From positions 806,001 to 870,000 of the forward strand of contig OZ244776.1 in the NCBI GenBank assembly GCA_965219515.1: 64,000 nt of DNA. The letters run 5' to 3'. Under the pieces are notes generated by a model. It made no database searches, was not told where the DNA came from, and saw nothing but the letters and a program-made list of their open reading frames with translations. This DNA comes from Ilyomonas sp965219515. GTDB taxonomy: Bacteria > Bacteroidota > Bacteroidia > Chitinophagales > Chitinophagaceae. The position numbers and the translations under genes are program-made. Below, one piece after another: positions 16,093-24,660 of the stretch. The stretch's first letter is position 1; every line of letters begins with the position of its first letter.

Positions 16093-17579
16093 TCCGCCGT
16101 TGATATTTTTAAAATGTTGGTAGGAAGATGTAAATGTATAGGTGTACTACCAGTGTTTATTACCGTATCGCCGGTTTTTAAAAACCCCCGTTCTTTTAAA
16201 ATTTCTATCTGGTCGGTTACAATTTCATCAAGACTATTCTCTTCATCGTAATAAAAAGCGCGTACGCCCCAGCTAAGGCTTAGCTGATTAACCAGATATC
16301 TTTTTTTGGTAAAAATAAACAGTGGCGCCAGCGGGCGATAGCTGCTCAACACAAAAGCCGTGTAGCCGCTTTGCGTCATGCCGATTAAGGCTTCGGCATT
16401 TACATCGCGCGCTATTTTGCAGGCATTGTAACAGATGGCATCACTTAAAAAGGTTGGCGAATGAGAAAGCGGTTTTAAATCTTCTTCGCGGTTATAGCGA
16501 TATTCGGTTTTTTCTACTTCTAAAATAATTTTTCGCATGGTTTCTACCACTAGTTCGGGATAATTGCCGGTTGCCGTTTCGGCGCTTAACATTACGGCAT
16601 CTGTACCTTCCAGAACTGCATTGGCAACGTCGGTAATTTCGCTCCGGTTGGGTTTGGTTCGGTCTATCATGCTTTCCATCATTTGCGTAGCCACAATTAC
16701 GGGTTTGCCGCGATGAATGCACTTGCGGATGATTTCGCGTTGCGCCATCGGCACTTTTTCTACCGGAAGTTCAACGCCCAAATCGCCGCGCGCCACCATT
16801 ACGCCATCACTTACATTGATGATGTTTTTAAGGTCGGCCATAGCCGATGGCATTTCAATTTTTGCCATCGCCTTGGTAGTGCTGCCCCGCTCGGCAAGTC
16901 GTTGCTTCAGATCAATAATATCTTCGGCTTTTCTTACAAACGAAAGAGCTATCCAGTCGCACTGCTGTTTTACAATAAATTCAAAATCTTCAATGTCTTT
17001 TTCCGTCATGGCGGGCAGCGATATTTCCGTATCAGGTAAATTCACGCCTTTTTTAGGCAAAATTCTTCCGCCGTACGAAACAGCAACTCGAACGTTGCCT
17101 TCTTTTGTAATTTCAATTACAATCACTTCCAGTTTGCCATCGTCAATCAAAATTTTATTTCCTACTTTAACATCGTTATGAAGGTTGGGATAAGACACAT
17201 AAATTTTATCTTTGTTGCCTACCACTTTTTCCGTTGATGTAAACGTAAGTATGTCGCCGGCAGATACATCTAAACCACCGTTTTCCATTTCGCCAACCCG
17301 AAGTTTGGGTCCCTGCAGATCGGCAAGTATCGAAATATTATACGGTTCTTTAGCATTCAATTCTCTGATATATCCGATAATTTTTTCTTTGTTTTCGTGT
17401 GTTCCATGCGAGAAATTTAATCGAAATACATTCACACCGGCTTTTACCAGTGCCAATAGTTTTTCGTAGGTATCGCAGGCAGGACCTACGGTGGCAACAA
17501 TTTTTGTACGATGAAATGTGTGTTCTATTCCGGCTTGCTTATCCATAGTCGTATGAAAATATTTTTCTGCTGTTGGCAT
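16089..17579 (-). CDS. pyk: Pyruvate kinase
   Basis: Pyruvate kinase transfers phosphate from phosphoenolpyruvate to ADP, the last step of glycolysis. The 496 residues carry all signatures: TKIVATVGPA at the start, NFSHGTHE, the active-site lysine in AKIEMPSAM, MVARGDLGVELP, and TQMMESM, with a C-terminal allosteric domain that includes the NTGSTPIHLH end. An ATG at 17546 would remove 11 residues not usual for the family and is an alternative start. The gene follows pfkA by about 30 bases on the same strand, so the two committed glycolytic steps are probably coexpressed. Confidence 0.96.
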   Translation of the reverse strand: MPTAEKYFHTTMDKQAGIEHTFHRTKIVATVGPACDTYEKLLALVKAGVNVFRLNFSHGTHENKEKIIGYIRELNAKEPYNISILADLQGPKLRVGEMENGGLDVSAGDILTFTSTEKVVGNKDKIYVSYPNLHNDVKVGNKILIDDGKLEVIVIEITKEGNVRVAVSYGGRILPKKGVNLPDTEISLPAMTEKDIEDFEFIVKQQCDWIALSFVRKAEDIIDLKQRLAERGSTTKAMAKIEMPSAMADLKNIINVSDGVMVARGDLGVELPVEKVPMAQREIIRKCIHRGKPVIVATQMMESMIDRTKPNRSEITDVANAVLEGTDAVMLSAETATGNYPELVVETMRKIILEVEKTEYRYNREEDLKPLSHSPTFLSDAICYNACKIARDVNAEALIGMTQSGYTAFVLSSYRPLAPLFIFTKKRYLVNQLSLSWGVRAFYYDEENSLDEIVTDQIEILKERGFLKTGDTVINTGSTPIHLHLPTNILKISTAE

Positions 17580-17609
17580 CAGTCGTTGTTTTAAAAATTA
17601 AATGTTCAC

Positions 17610-18593
17610 TTAGCTGTTCAAAATCTTTACCAGCCGCAGCAGGTCGGGGCTGACAGATTGTTTTTCGCGGATGGCGATTTCCAAAGGTGTATAAGCCATT
17701 TCATTGTTCACAACTCCCACCATCACGTTAAAGCGTCCTTCCATCAGGCTTTCAATGGCATGATAACCCATGCGGCTTGCAATCAGCCGGTCTATGGCAC
17801 TTGGCGAGCCGCCGCGCTGGATGTGACCCAAAATAGAAACCCGCGTGTCTAAATGGGGCAATCTTTCCTTAACCACTTTTGCTATCTGGTTTGCGCCGCC
17901 AAATTCGTCGCCTTCGGCTACCACGATAAGATTAACTAATTTCTTTCGTTTTTCTTTTTCGGTCAATGAATCTATTAATTCATCAATATTGGTTTCGGCT
18001 TCCGGTATCATAATATTTTCGGCGCCGGTGGCAATGCCGCTGTGCAAAGCGATATATCCTGCATGGCGACCCATCACTTCCACAATAAAAAGACGGTCGT
18101 GCGCATCTGCCGTATCGCGTATTTTATCTATGGCATCAATGGCGGTGTTCACGGCGGTATCGAAACCAATGGTAAAATCGGTACCGAATAAATCTTTATC
18201 AATAGTGCCTGGCAAGCCGATAACAGGGAAATCGAATTCGGTGCTTAATTTCAATGCGCCTGTAAAACTGCCGTCGCCGCCGATAACTACCAGGGCGTTA
18301 ATACCTCTTTTTTCAAGATTGGCAACCGCTTTTTGTCTGCCATCATACGTAAAAAATTCTTTGCAGCGTGCCGATTTTAGAACCGTGCCGCCACGTTGAA
18401 TAATATTGGCCACGGAACGGGAGTCCATTTGAAAAATATCGTCTTCCACCATACCACTAAACCCTCTTACCACCCCAAATACTTCCATTCCGTAATATAT
18501 CCCTGTTCTTACAACGGCGCGTATGGCTGCGTTCATTCCCGGCGAGTCTCCACCAGATGTTAATACTGCAATCCTGGATATTTGCTTCGACAT
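17610..18593 (-). CDS. pfkA: ATP-dependent 6-phosphofructokinase
   Basis: PfkA phosphorylates fructose 6-phosphate to the 1,6-bisphosphate, the committed step of glycolysis. The 327 residues match the bacterial ATP-dependent type: GGDSPGMNAAIRAVVR for ATP binding, GGDGSFTGA, the catalytic GTIDKD segment with its aspartate, and GRHAGYIAL for substrate binding. The Gly after GGDGS and the GTIDKD motif fit the ATP rather than the pyrophosphate type. It leads the pfkA-pyk pair; its promoter must lie in the 330-base region shared with nuoB. Confidence 0.96.
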   Translation of the reverse strand: MSKQISRIAVLTSGGDSPGMNAAIRAVVRTGIYYGMEVFGVVRGFSGMVEDDIFQMDSRSVANIIQRGGTVLKSARCKEFFTYDGRQKAVANLEKRGINALVVIGGDGSFTGALKLSTEFDFPVIGLPGTIDKDLFGTDFTIGFDTAVNTAIDAIDKIRDTADAHDRLFIVEVMGRHAGYIALHSGIATGAENIMIPEAETNIDELIDSLTEKEKRKKLVNLIVVAEGDEFGGANQIAKVVKERLPHLDTRVSILGHIQRGGSPSAIDRLIASRMGYHAIESLMEGRFNVMVGVVNNEMAYTPLEIAIREKQSVSPDLLRLVKILNS

Positions 18594-18881
18594 TTTTTTA
18601 ATAATCTGGTTGGCTTAAAACAGATCAGACAGGAGAATTTTCTATTATGTTAGCCCGCTTATACGCTGCCAAAAATAGGGATTAATCTATAAAACGAACA
18701 GGTGATTGAAATTCATAAACAAAATTGAATCTCTCCCTATTTTACAGGCTTTGTTTTCCCTGTTTGTTTTAGCAGGTAAAGATTAATTTATACTGTATTT
18801 CTTAAGTTGCAGTGTTGATAACGGGATGAGAATATTTGCGAAACAAAGAATGTTTAGCAAGGTTTTGTAACACTTGTATGT

Positions 18882-18889
18882 TACTTTTG
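18882..18889 (+). promoter_or_regulatory. Candidate -7 promoter box of the nuo operon
   Basis: TACTTTTG matches TAnnTTTG, 34 bases before the nuoB start. A TTTTG stands 14 bases upstream, closer than the usual spacing of about 19, so the -33 element is uncertain. Confidence 0.45.
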
Positions 18890-18910
18890 TAAATCGTAAT
18901 TTTTAAGTAA

Positions 18911-18918
18911 AAAGGAGA
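18911..18918 (+). promoter_or_regulatory. Strong ribosome binding site of nuoB
   Basis: AAAGGAGA with a five-base spacer to the ATG at 18924. Such a good Shine-Dalgarno is exceptional in this window and fixes the nuoB start. Confidence 0.7.
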
Positions 18919-18923
18919 TTCTT

Positions 18924-19514
18924 ATGCCACGTCCGGTACGTTTTAACATACATCCCAAACAACCCGATATTCACGATAACATTGCCATTGCCGAGGCGCC
19001 GGAAGGCAGCGACGGCGAAGGTTTTTTTGCTACAAAATTTGAAAGTATCGTAGGATTAGCCCGAAAAAATTCTATTTGGCCGCTGCCTTTTGCTACTTCG
19101 TGCTGCGGCATTGAATTTATGTCCACCATGGCGTCTAATTATGATTTAGCCCGCTTTGGTTCTGAACGTTTGGGTTTTACGCCGCGCCAGTGCGATTTGC
19201 TGATGGTAATGGGAACAATTTCTAAAAAAATGGGACCCGTTTTGCGGCAGGTTTATTTGCAAATGGCAGAGCCGAGATGGGTGTTAGCCATGGGCGCCTG
19301 CGCCTGCTCGGGCGGTATTTTTGATACCTATTCTGTATTGCAGGGCATTGACCAGATTATCCCGGTGGATGTATATATTCCGGGCTGCCCACCGCGGCCG
19401 GAAGCGGTGATTGATGGCATTCTTCGCATACAGGATTTGGTGGGCAACGAAAGCCTGCGCCGCAGAAATGGCGAAGAATACAAAGCCTTGATGAACAGTT
19501 ATGGAATTCAGTAA
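18924..19514 (+). CDS. nuoB: NADH-quinone oxidoreductase subunit B
   Basis: NuoB carries the N2 [4Fe-4S] cluster of complex I, the last electron carrier before quinone. The 196 residues show the cluster ligands: adjacent Cys60-Cys61 in ATSCCGIEF, a cysteine in MGACACSGG (126/128), and Cys155 in PGCPPRPE. The start is fixed by the strong Shine-Dalgarno. It is the first gene of the operon here; nuoA, which normally precedes it, is missing from this position. Confidence 0.97.
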   Translation: MPRPVRFNIHPKQPDIHDNIAIAEAPEGSDGEGFFATKFESIVGLARKNSIWPLPFATSCCGIEFMSTMASNYDLARFGSERLGFTPRQCDLLMVMGTISKKMGPVLRQVYLQMAEPRWVLAMGACACSGGIFDTYSVLQGIDQIIPVDVYIPGCPPRPEAVIDGILRIQDLVGNESLRRRNGEEYKALMNSYGIQ

Positions 19515-19524
19515 ATAAATAACA

Positions 19525-20052
19525 ATGCAACTGACCAACGAAACAATACAGCAAAGCTTGGCAGACAAATTTGGCGAAACCGTTTCCGGTTTTCACGAGC
19601 CTTACGGAATGCTCACCTTTGAAGCGCCGAAAGAGCAAAACTTAAAAGTGCTTCAGTTTTTGTATGATGATTTAGGATTTCGGTTTCTTACTTCTGTTAC
19701 TGCCGTTCATTATCCTGATAGCAAAGGCGCCGAACTTGCTGTTGTATATCATTTGCATAATATGCAGAATAATATACGCATCCGCTTTAAGGTATTCACA
19801 AATATTCAGAAACCCGATGTGTTTACCGCTACCAAATTATTTGAAGCTGCCAATTGGATGGAGCGCGAAACCTATGATTTTTACGGCGTTAACTTTGTGG
19901 GGCATCCGAATTTAAAACGCATTGTAAACGTAGACGAAATGGATTATTTTCCGCAACGCAAAGAATACCCGCTGGAAGACCAGACGCGCAGAGATAAAGA
20001 CGATGAAATGTTTGGCAGAGGCGGAACAAAGGCTTTTTTAAACACACTATAA
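19525..20052 (+). CDS. nuoC: NADH-quinone oxidoreductase subunit C
   Basis: NuoC is the 30-kDa peripheral-arm subunit of complex I, with no cofactor; it braces NuoD and NuoB. The 175 residues have the family core ERETYDFYGVNFVGHPNLKR (about 110-135) and the end YPLEDQTRRDKDDE. It stands alone rather than fused to NuoD, as is usual in Bacteroidota. The gap to nuoB is only 10 bases. It is followed after 5 bases not by nuoD but by a Uma2-like gene. Confidence 0.95.
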   Translation: MQLTNETIQQSLADKFGETVSGFHEPYGMLTFEAPKEQNLKVLQFLYDDLGFRFLTSVTAVHYPDSKGAELAVVYHLHNMQNNIRIRFKVFTNIQKPDVFTATKLFEAANWMERETYDFYGVNFVGHPNLKRIVNVDEMDYFPQRKEYPLEDQTRRDKDDEMFGRGGTKAFLNTL

Positions 20053-20057
20053 CATAA

Positions 20058-20660
20058 ATGGATAAAATTCTTCAGCCGATATTGCAATCGCCTAACCTCC
20101 CCGATTATGTGGAAGAATTACAGCGTGTGCTGGTGGAAGAAGAAATTAAGAGAAAAGAATTTTATGAATGGCTGGATGAAGACAAGCGAGCCGAATTTAT
20201 TGCCGGTGAAATTGTTGTTCATTCTCCTGCCAGGCTTTTACATGTCATTGTTTTAAAAAGAATTGCGAAACTTGTTGATGATTTTGTGGAAATCAATAAA
20301 GCTGGTGTTGTATTAACGGAGCAAGCTTTGGTAAGACTAAAACGCAGTGATGTGATGCCTGATTTGGCTTTCTGGAAAAATCAGGCATTTGAAAATGAAA
20401 CAAAAGTTTTTCCGGTTCCCGATTTCATTATTGAAGTGTTAAGCAAAAGCACGGAACAGATTGACAGGAAAAGGAAAAAGGAAGAATATGCTTTGAATGG
20501 CATAACAGAATACTGGATCGTAGATGCTGATTTAAAAACAATTGAACAATATATTTTAGATAATAAAAAGTATAAGCTGAAAGAAAAGCTTTTTCATGGT
20601 ACTGTTCAAGCCTTGGTTTTACATGGATTGGAGATTGAATTAAGCAGAATATTCGGATAA
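20058..20660 (+). CDS. Uma2-like (DUF820) PD-(D/E)XK nuclease-fold protein inserted in nuo operon
   Basis: A 200-residue protein of the Uma2/DUF820 family, which has a restriction-endonuclease-like fold. Core features: EFIAGEIVVHSPA (the conserved E and S), VMPDLAFW carrying the Asp, then PDFIIEVLSKST with the Glu of the (D/E)XK-like site, and EEYALNGITEYWIVD. All typical acidic residues are present, so the site looks intact, but the in vivo substrate of this family is unknown. It sits between nuoC (5-base gap) and nuoD (30-base gap) in the same direction and must be cotranscribed with complex I. It has no known part in respiration. Confidence 0.85.
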   Translation: MDKILQPILQSPNLPDYVEELQRVLVEEEIKRKEFYEWLDEDKRAEFIAGEIVVHSPARLLHVIVLKRIAKLVDDFVEINKAGVVLTEQALVRLKRSDVMPDLAFWKNQAFENETKVFPVPDFIIEVLSKSTEQIDRKRKKEEYALNGITEYWIVDADLKTIEQYILDNKKYKLKEKLFHGTVQALVLHGLEIELSRIFG

Positions 20661-20690
20661 ATCTGAAGTCAGTTAAGACATGTATATCAC

Positions 20691-21926
20691 ATGAATAATT
20701 TAGAAGTTCAACACCATATTAAGCTGCCCGAAGGTTCTATCGGCAAGCAAACTACAACATTAAATTTAGGACCCACGCATCCGGCAACGCACGGCGTATT
20801 TCAGAATATTCTGGAGTTGGACGGCGAGCGGATCGTGTCGTCCGAGCAAACGGTTGGCTACATTCACCGTGCCTTCGAAAAGCTTTCCGAGCGCAGACCT
20901 TTGTATCAGATTACCACGCTTACCGACCGCATGAATTATTGCAGCAGCCCCATCAATAACATGGGCTGGCACATGACGTGCGAAAAGCTGCTGCGTATCA
21001 AGCTTCCCAAGCGTGTAGATTACATGCGCATCATCATCATGGAGCTGGCGCGCATTACCGATCATCTCATTTGTAACTCTGTTGTTGGGGTTGATGCGGG
21101 TGCGTTTACGGCTTTTTTGTATGTTATGCAATACCGCGAGCTGGTGTATGAAATTTACGAAGAAATCTGCGGCTCACGGCTTACTACTAACATTGGACGC
21201 ATCGGCGGTTTCGAGCGCAACTTTAATAATACGGCATGGACCAAACTGGAAAAATTTTTACGCGAATACCCGGCTGTATTGCAGGAATTTGAAAACTTAT
21301 TAACGCGTAACCGCATTTTTATGGAGCGCCTGATTGGAGCAGGACCCATTGGTGCAGAGCGCGCTTTAAATTATGGGTTTACCGGACCAAACCTGCGTGC
21401 TGCCGGCGTGGATTACGACGTTCGGGTTCATTCTCCTTACAGCAGTTATGAAGATTTTGATTTTATCATTCCGGTTGGCAATACCGGCGACTGCTACGAT
21501 CGCTTTTTGGTGCGTAACGAAGAAATGAAGCAATCGCTCAGCATCATTAATCAGGCTTATAAAAAAGTGCAGGAATTTAAAGGCGCTGAAGCAGAAGTGT
21601 TTCATGCCGATATTCCGGAGTATTATCTGCCAAAGAAAGAAGATGTATATACCAAAATGGAAGCCTTAATCTGGCATTTCAAAATTGTAATGGGCGAAAC
21701 TGAAATTCCGCCCGGCGAAGTATATCACAGTGTGGAAGGCGGCAACGGCGAGCTCGGTTTTTATTTAATCAGCGATGGTGGCAGAACGCCGTATCGTTTG
21801 CATTTCCGGCGTCCTTGTTTTATTTATTATCAGGCTTATTCTGAGTTAACTAAAGGCGCAATGTTGAGTGATGCCATCATCACCATGAGTTCATTAAATC
21901 TGATTGCCGGAGAACTGGATGGATGA
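20691..21926 (+). CDS. nuoD: NADH-quinone oxidoreductase subunit D
   Basis: NuoD, the 49-kDa subunit, forms the quinone-binding cavity of complex I together with NuoB. The 411 residues begin the conserved part with LNLGPTHPATHGV, then GYIHRAFEKL, the quinone-site histidines and tyrosine in that region, and end with the DPVMGEVDR-like C-terminus replaced by MSSLNLIAGELDG. Length and order are normal. The stop codon overlaps the start of the next small gene (ATGA), which is not a nuo gene. Confidence 0.96.
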   Translation: MNNLEVQHHIKLPEGSIGKQTTTLNLGPTHPATHGVFQNILELDGERIVSSEQTVGYIHRAFEKLSERRPLYQITTLTDRMNYCSSPINNMGWHMTCEKLLRIKLPKRVDYMRIIIMELARITDHLICNSVVGVDAGAFTAFLYVMQYRELVYEIYEEICGSRLTTNIGRIGGFERNFNNTAWTKLEKFLREYPAVLQEFENLLTRNRIFMERLIGAGPIGAERALNYGFTGPNLRAAGVDYDVRVHSPYSSYEDFDFIIPVGNTGDCYDRFLVRNEEMKQSLSIINQAYKKVQEFKGAEAEVFHADIPEYYLPKKEDVYTKMEALIWHFKIVMGETEIPPGEVYHSVEGGNGELGFYLISDGGRTPYRLHFRRPCFIYYQAYSELTKGAMLSDAIITMSSLNLIAGELDG

Positions 21927-22153
21927 TGGAAAAAATAAACAAAATAGAACCGGTTGGTAGAAAAGTGAATCAGCAGCAAGCTGATGAAGATGATCTTTTT
22001 TACTGGGCTGATAAAACGTGGCAGGAACGCATTATTGAAGCAGAAAGGTTGCGTAGAAAGATTTGGGGTTATCGTTTCGGTAAATTTCCCGAAGCATTTG
22101 AAAAAGTGGGCAGGAAAGTATTAAAATCAGAATTAGATCATGACGATTTTTGA
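21923..22153 (+). CDS. Small conserved partner of the nucleotidyltransferase
   Basis: A 76-residue hydrophilic protein, rich in charged residues, with a central segment FYWADKTWQERIIEAERLRR followed by IWGYRFGKFP. Small proteins with this kind of layout (a DDLxYW-K-xxERI-AxExLR pattern) are often found just before nucleotidyltransferase genes in Bacteroidota, and the last 14 bases overlap such a gene here. A role as antitoxin or chaperone of the pair is a guess. The ATG overlaps the nuoD stop codon, so translation is coupled to nuoD. Confidence 0.7.
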   Translation: MMEKINKIEPVGRKVNQQQADEDDLFYWADKTWQERIIEAERLRRKIWGYRFGKFPEAFEKVGRKVLKSELDHDDF

Positions 22154-22604
22154 TCCTCTTTTTCTTGAGTTTATACAATTATTAAATCGGAATAATGCAA
22201 AATATATTTTAATTGGAGGTTATGCAGTGATTTTAAACGGCGTCAACCGAACGACAGGAGACATGGATATTTTTATTGAGAATACGGTAAGTAACGCTGA
22301 AAAGGTTTTAAAAACAATTGACGATTTTGGATTAGGAAGCATAGGCTTTTCAATTGAAGATTTAACAGAAGAGAATAGTGTTGTTCAAATGGGTAGAATA
22401 CCATATCGTATCGATATTTTGAATAGTATTCCAGGGGTTAGCTTTGAGGATGCTTTTTCTAAAAGTGATATTTTTATTGAAGATAATATTGAAGTGAGGT
22501 GTATTCACATCGATCACCTTATCGACAATAAAATGGCTGTTAAAAGGGATAAAGATTTATCTGATGCCAAAGCATTAAAAAAAATTTTAAACAGGCGTAA
22601 GTAA
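22140..22604 (+). CDS. Nucleotidyltransferase-fold protein (DUF6036/AbiEii-like)
   Basis: A 154-residue protein with a minimal nucleotidyltransferase fold: YILIGGYAVILNGVNRTTGDMDIFI (about residues 21-46) gives the GG helix and the two aspartates (D in GDMD) that bind metal, followed by a later strand YRIDILNS with the third acidic residue. This arrangement is found in AbiEii/DUF6036-type proteins, several of which are toxins that modify tRNA. It overlaps the 76-residue gene and ends two bases before nuoE, so this pair forms a second non-respiratory cassette within the complex I operon. Confidence 0.8.
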   Translation: MTIFDPLFLEFIQLLNRNNAKYILIGGYAVILNGVNRTTGDMDIFIENTVSNAEKVLKTIDDFGLGSIGFSIEDLTEENSVVQMGRIPYRIDILNSIPGVSFEDAFSKSDIFIEDNIEVRCIHIDHLIDNKMAVKRDKDLSDAKALKKILNRRK

Positions 22605-22606
22605 GT

Positions 22607-23104
22607 ATGCAGTTTTCACAAGACAAACTTAGTAAGGTTCAGGAAATCATTGCCCGTTATCCGGAAGGCAAACACAAAAGCGCGTTGCTGCCGTTGCTTC
22701 ATATGGCGCAGGAAGAAGGAAACGGATGGCTAAGTGTTGATGCGATGGATTACGTAGCTTCCCTATTGCAGCTTGAGCCGATTGAGGTTTACGAAGTGGC
22801 TACTTTTTACAGCATGTACAATACAAAGCCGGTTGGCAAATATGTGTTTGAAGTTTGCCAGACGGGTCCCTGCATGTTGCGAGGCTGCGATGATATCATT
22901 GCCTACATTCAGCAAAAGCTTAATATCAAAGTTGGCGAAACAACGGCTGATGGTTTGTTTACTTTAAAAACAGTAGAATGCTTAGGCGCCTGCGGCTATG
23001 CGCCAATGATGCAACTTGGCAAATTTTATCGCGAGCATTTAACCAAAGAAAAAATAGATGCCATTATAGAAGAATGTGTGATGAACGCAACTGCAAACAA
23101 TTAA
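22607..23104 (+). CDS. nuoE: NADH-quinone oxidoreductase subunit E
   Basis: NuoE, the 24-kDa subunit, carries the N1a [2Fe-2S] cluster of the NADH dehydrogenase module. The 165 residues have a helical start, VATFYSMYNT, and all four ligands: Cys84 and Cys89 in CQTGPCM, Cys125 and Cys129 in ECLGACGYAP. The start codon comes two bases after the stop of the inserted nucleotidyltransferase gene. A short low-complexity repeat (23105-23135) follows before nuoF. Confidence 0.96.
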   Translation: MQFSQDKLSKVQEIIARYPEGKHKSALLPLLHMAQEEGNGWLSVDAMDYVASLLQLEPIEVYEVATFYSMYNTKPVGKYVFEVCQTGPCMLRGCDDIIAYIQQKLNIKVGETTADGLFTLKTVECLGACGYAPMMQLGKFYREHLTKEKIDAIIEECVMNATANN

Positions 23105-23135
23105 AACAAAAAGCTCATAGCTTAAAGCTTATACT
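23105..23135. repeat. Low-complexity repeat between nuoE and nuoF
   Basis: AAGCTCATAGCTTAAAGCTT, a run of related AAGCT(C/T)A words, in the same style as the repeats at 7117-7180 and 27572-27612. Confidence 0.45.
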
Positions 23136-23143
23136 TTATAAAT

Positions 23144-24493
23144 ATGGCAACAAAATTATTAATAGATAAAGCTAACATCGAAGGCATCCGCTATTACGAC
23201 ACGTGGCGAAAAAACGGCGGTTATACAGCCGTTGAAAAAGCATTGAAAACATCGCCTGAAGCCATTGTAGAGGAAGTAAAGAAAAGCGGGTTGCGCGGTC
23301 GGGGCGGTGCCGGTTTTCCTACCGGTTTAAAATGGAGTTTTATTGCAAAACCCGAAGGTGTGCCACGTCATTTGGTTTGCAATGCAGATGAAAGTGAACC
23401 CGGTACCTTCAAAGACCGCTATCTGATGGAATTTCTTCCGCATCTTTTAATTGAAGGATTGATCATCAGTTCATTCGCATTAGGCAGCCACACAACATAT
23501 ATTTATATACGTGGCGAATATGCATGGATTCCCGATATTTTGGAACAGGCGATTGCAGAAGCCAAAGCAGCAGGCTTTCTGGGTAAAAATATTTTAGGCA
23601 CCGGTTTCGATTGTGAGGTCTACGTGCATCGCGGCGCGGGCGCTTATATCTGCGGCGAAGAAACCGCGTTGATAGAAAGTCTTGAAGGCAAGCGCGGCAA
23701 TCCGCGTATCAAACCGCCATTTCCTGCTATTAAAGGCGCATGGGAACGTCCAACCGTGGTGAACAACGTGGAGACTTTGGCAGCTGTGGTTCCCATCATC
23801 AATATGGGCGGCGAAGAGTACGCAAAGATTGGCGTTGGTAAATCAACCGGTACCAAACTTATTTCCGCCTGTGGCAATATCAATAAACCGGGCATTTACG
23901 AAATAGACATGACCATTTCGGTAGAAGAATTTATTTACAGCGACGAATATTGCGGTGGCATTCCAAATGGCAAGCGTTTAAAAGCGTGCATTCCCGGCGG
24001 TTCTTCCGTTCCCATTTTACCGGCGAATTTATTATTGAAAACGGCCAAAGGCGAAACCCGGATGATGAATTATGAAAGCCTCAGCGATGGCGGTTTTGTT
24101 AGCGGCAGCATGATGGGAAGCGGCGGTTTTGTTGTGTTGGATGAAGATCAGTGTGTTGTGCGGAATACCTTGACATTCGCCCGCTTTTATCGTCACGAAA
24201 GCTGCGGGCAATGCTCGCCCTGTCGTGAAGGCACCGGCTGGATGGAGAAAATTTTGAAGAATATTGAAAATGGCAAGGGAAAATTAAGCGATATAGAGTT
24301 ACTGTGGGATATTCAGCGAAAAATTGAAGGCAATACCATTTGTCCGTTGGGCGATGCAGCTGCTTGGCCGGTTGCAGCGGCTATTCGTCATTTCAGAGAT
24401 GAGTTTGAATGGCATGTGCTGAATCCGGAAGAGTGTTTGATCCATAATTACGGGCTTTCGCATTATGCCGATGAACGTGAAGTGATGGCATAG
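23144..24493 (+). CDS. nuoF: NADH-quinone oxidoreductase subunit F
   Basis: NuoF, the 51-kDa subunit, binds NADH and FMN and carries the N3 [4Fe-4S] cluster. The 449 residues include the NADH-binding glycine loop GLRGRGGAGFPTG, the FMN-site segment CNADESEPGTFKDR, and the cluster ligands in ESCGQCSPCREG plus the last cysteine in NTICPLGD. All ligands are intact. It is followed by a 167-base spacer, the longest inside the first half of the operon, before nuoG. Confidence 0.97.
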   Translation: MATKLLIDKANIEGIRYYDTWRKNGGYTAVEKALKTSPEAIVEEVKKSGLRGRGGAGFPTGLKWSFIAKPEGVPRHLVCNADESEPGTFKDRYLMEFLPHLLIEGLIISSFALGSHTTYIYIRGEYAWIPDILEQAIAEAKAAGFLGKNILGTGFDCEVYVHRGAGAYICGEETALIESLEGKRGNPRIKPPFPAIKGAWERPTVVNNVETLAAVVPIINMGGEEYAKIGVGKSTGTKLISACGNINKPGIYEIDMTISVEEFIYSDEYCGGIPNGKRLKACIPGGSSVPILPANLLLKTAKGETRMMNYESLSDGGFVSGSMMGSGGFVVLDEDQCVVRNTLTFARFYRHESCGQCSPCREGTGWMEKILKNIENGKGKLSDIELLWDIQRKIEGNTICPLGDAAAWPVAAAIRHFRDEFEWHVLNPEECLIHNYGLSHYADEREVMA

Positions 24494-24660
24494 TCTGGAT
24501 TGGAATTTCAGGATGAAAGGAATATTTTGAAGAGATAAACAGATTGCAAATTATAATCAACAACTTCCTTTCTTCTGAAGAAGATTGGAGTTAAAGTCTA
24601 ACTATAATTTTTTTAATAAGAGTAAAGAGCACAGTATTTTACTTCGGATAAATTTTTACA

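Larger units (their letters stand above)
18594..18923. other. Divergent regulatory region pfkA / nuoB
   Basis: No ORF fits here, and nuoA, normally in this place, is absent. A perfect 10-bp inverted repeat, AAAATAGGGA (18672-18681) and TCCCTATTTT (18734-18743), spans 52 bases; a smaller ACAGG...CCTGT pair follows. Towards nuoB there is a TAnnTTTG box at 18882-18889 and a strong Shine-Dalgarno at 18911-18918. Confidence 0.6.
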
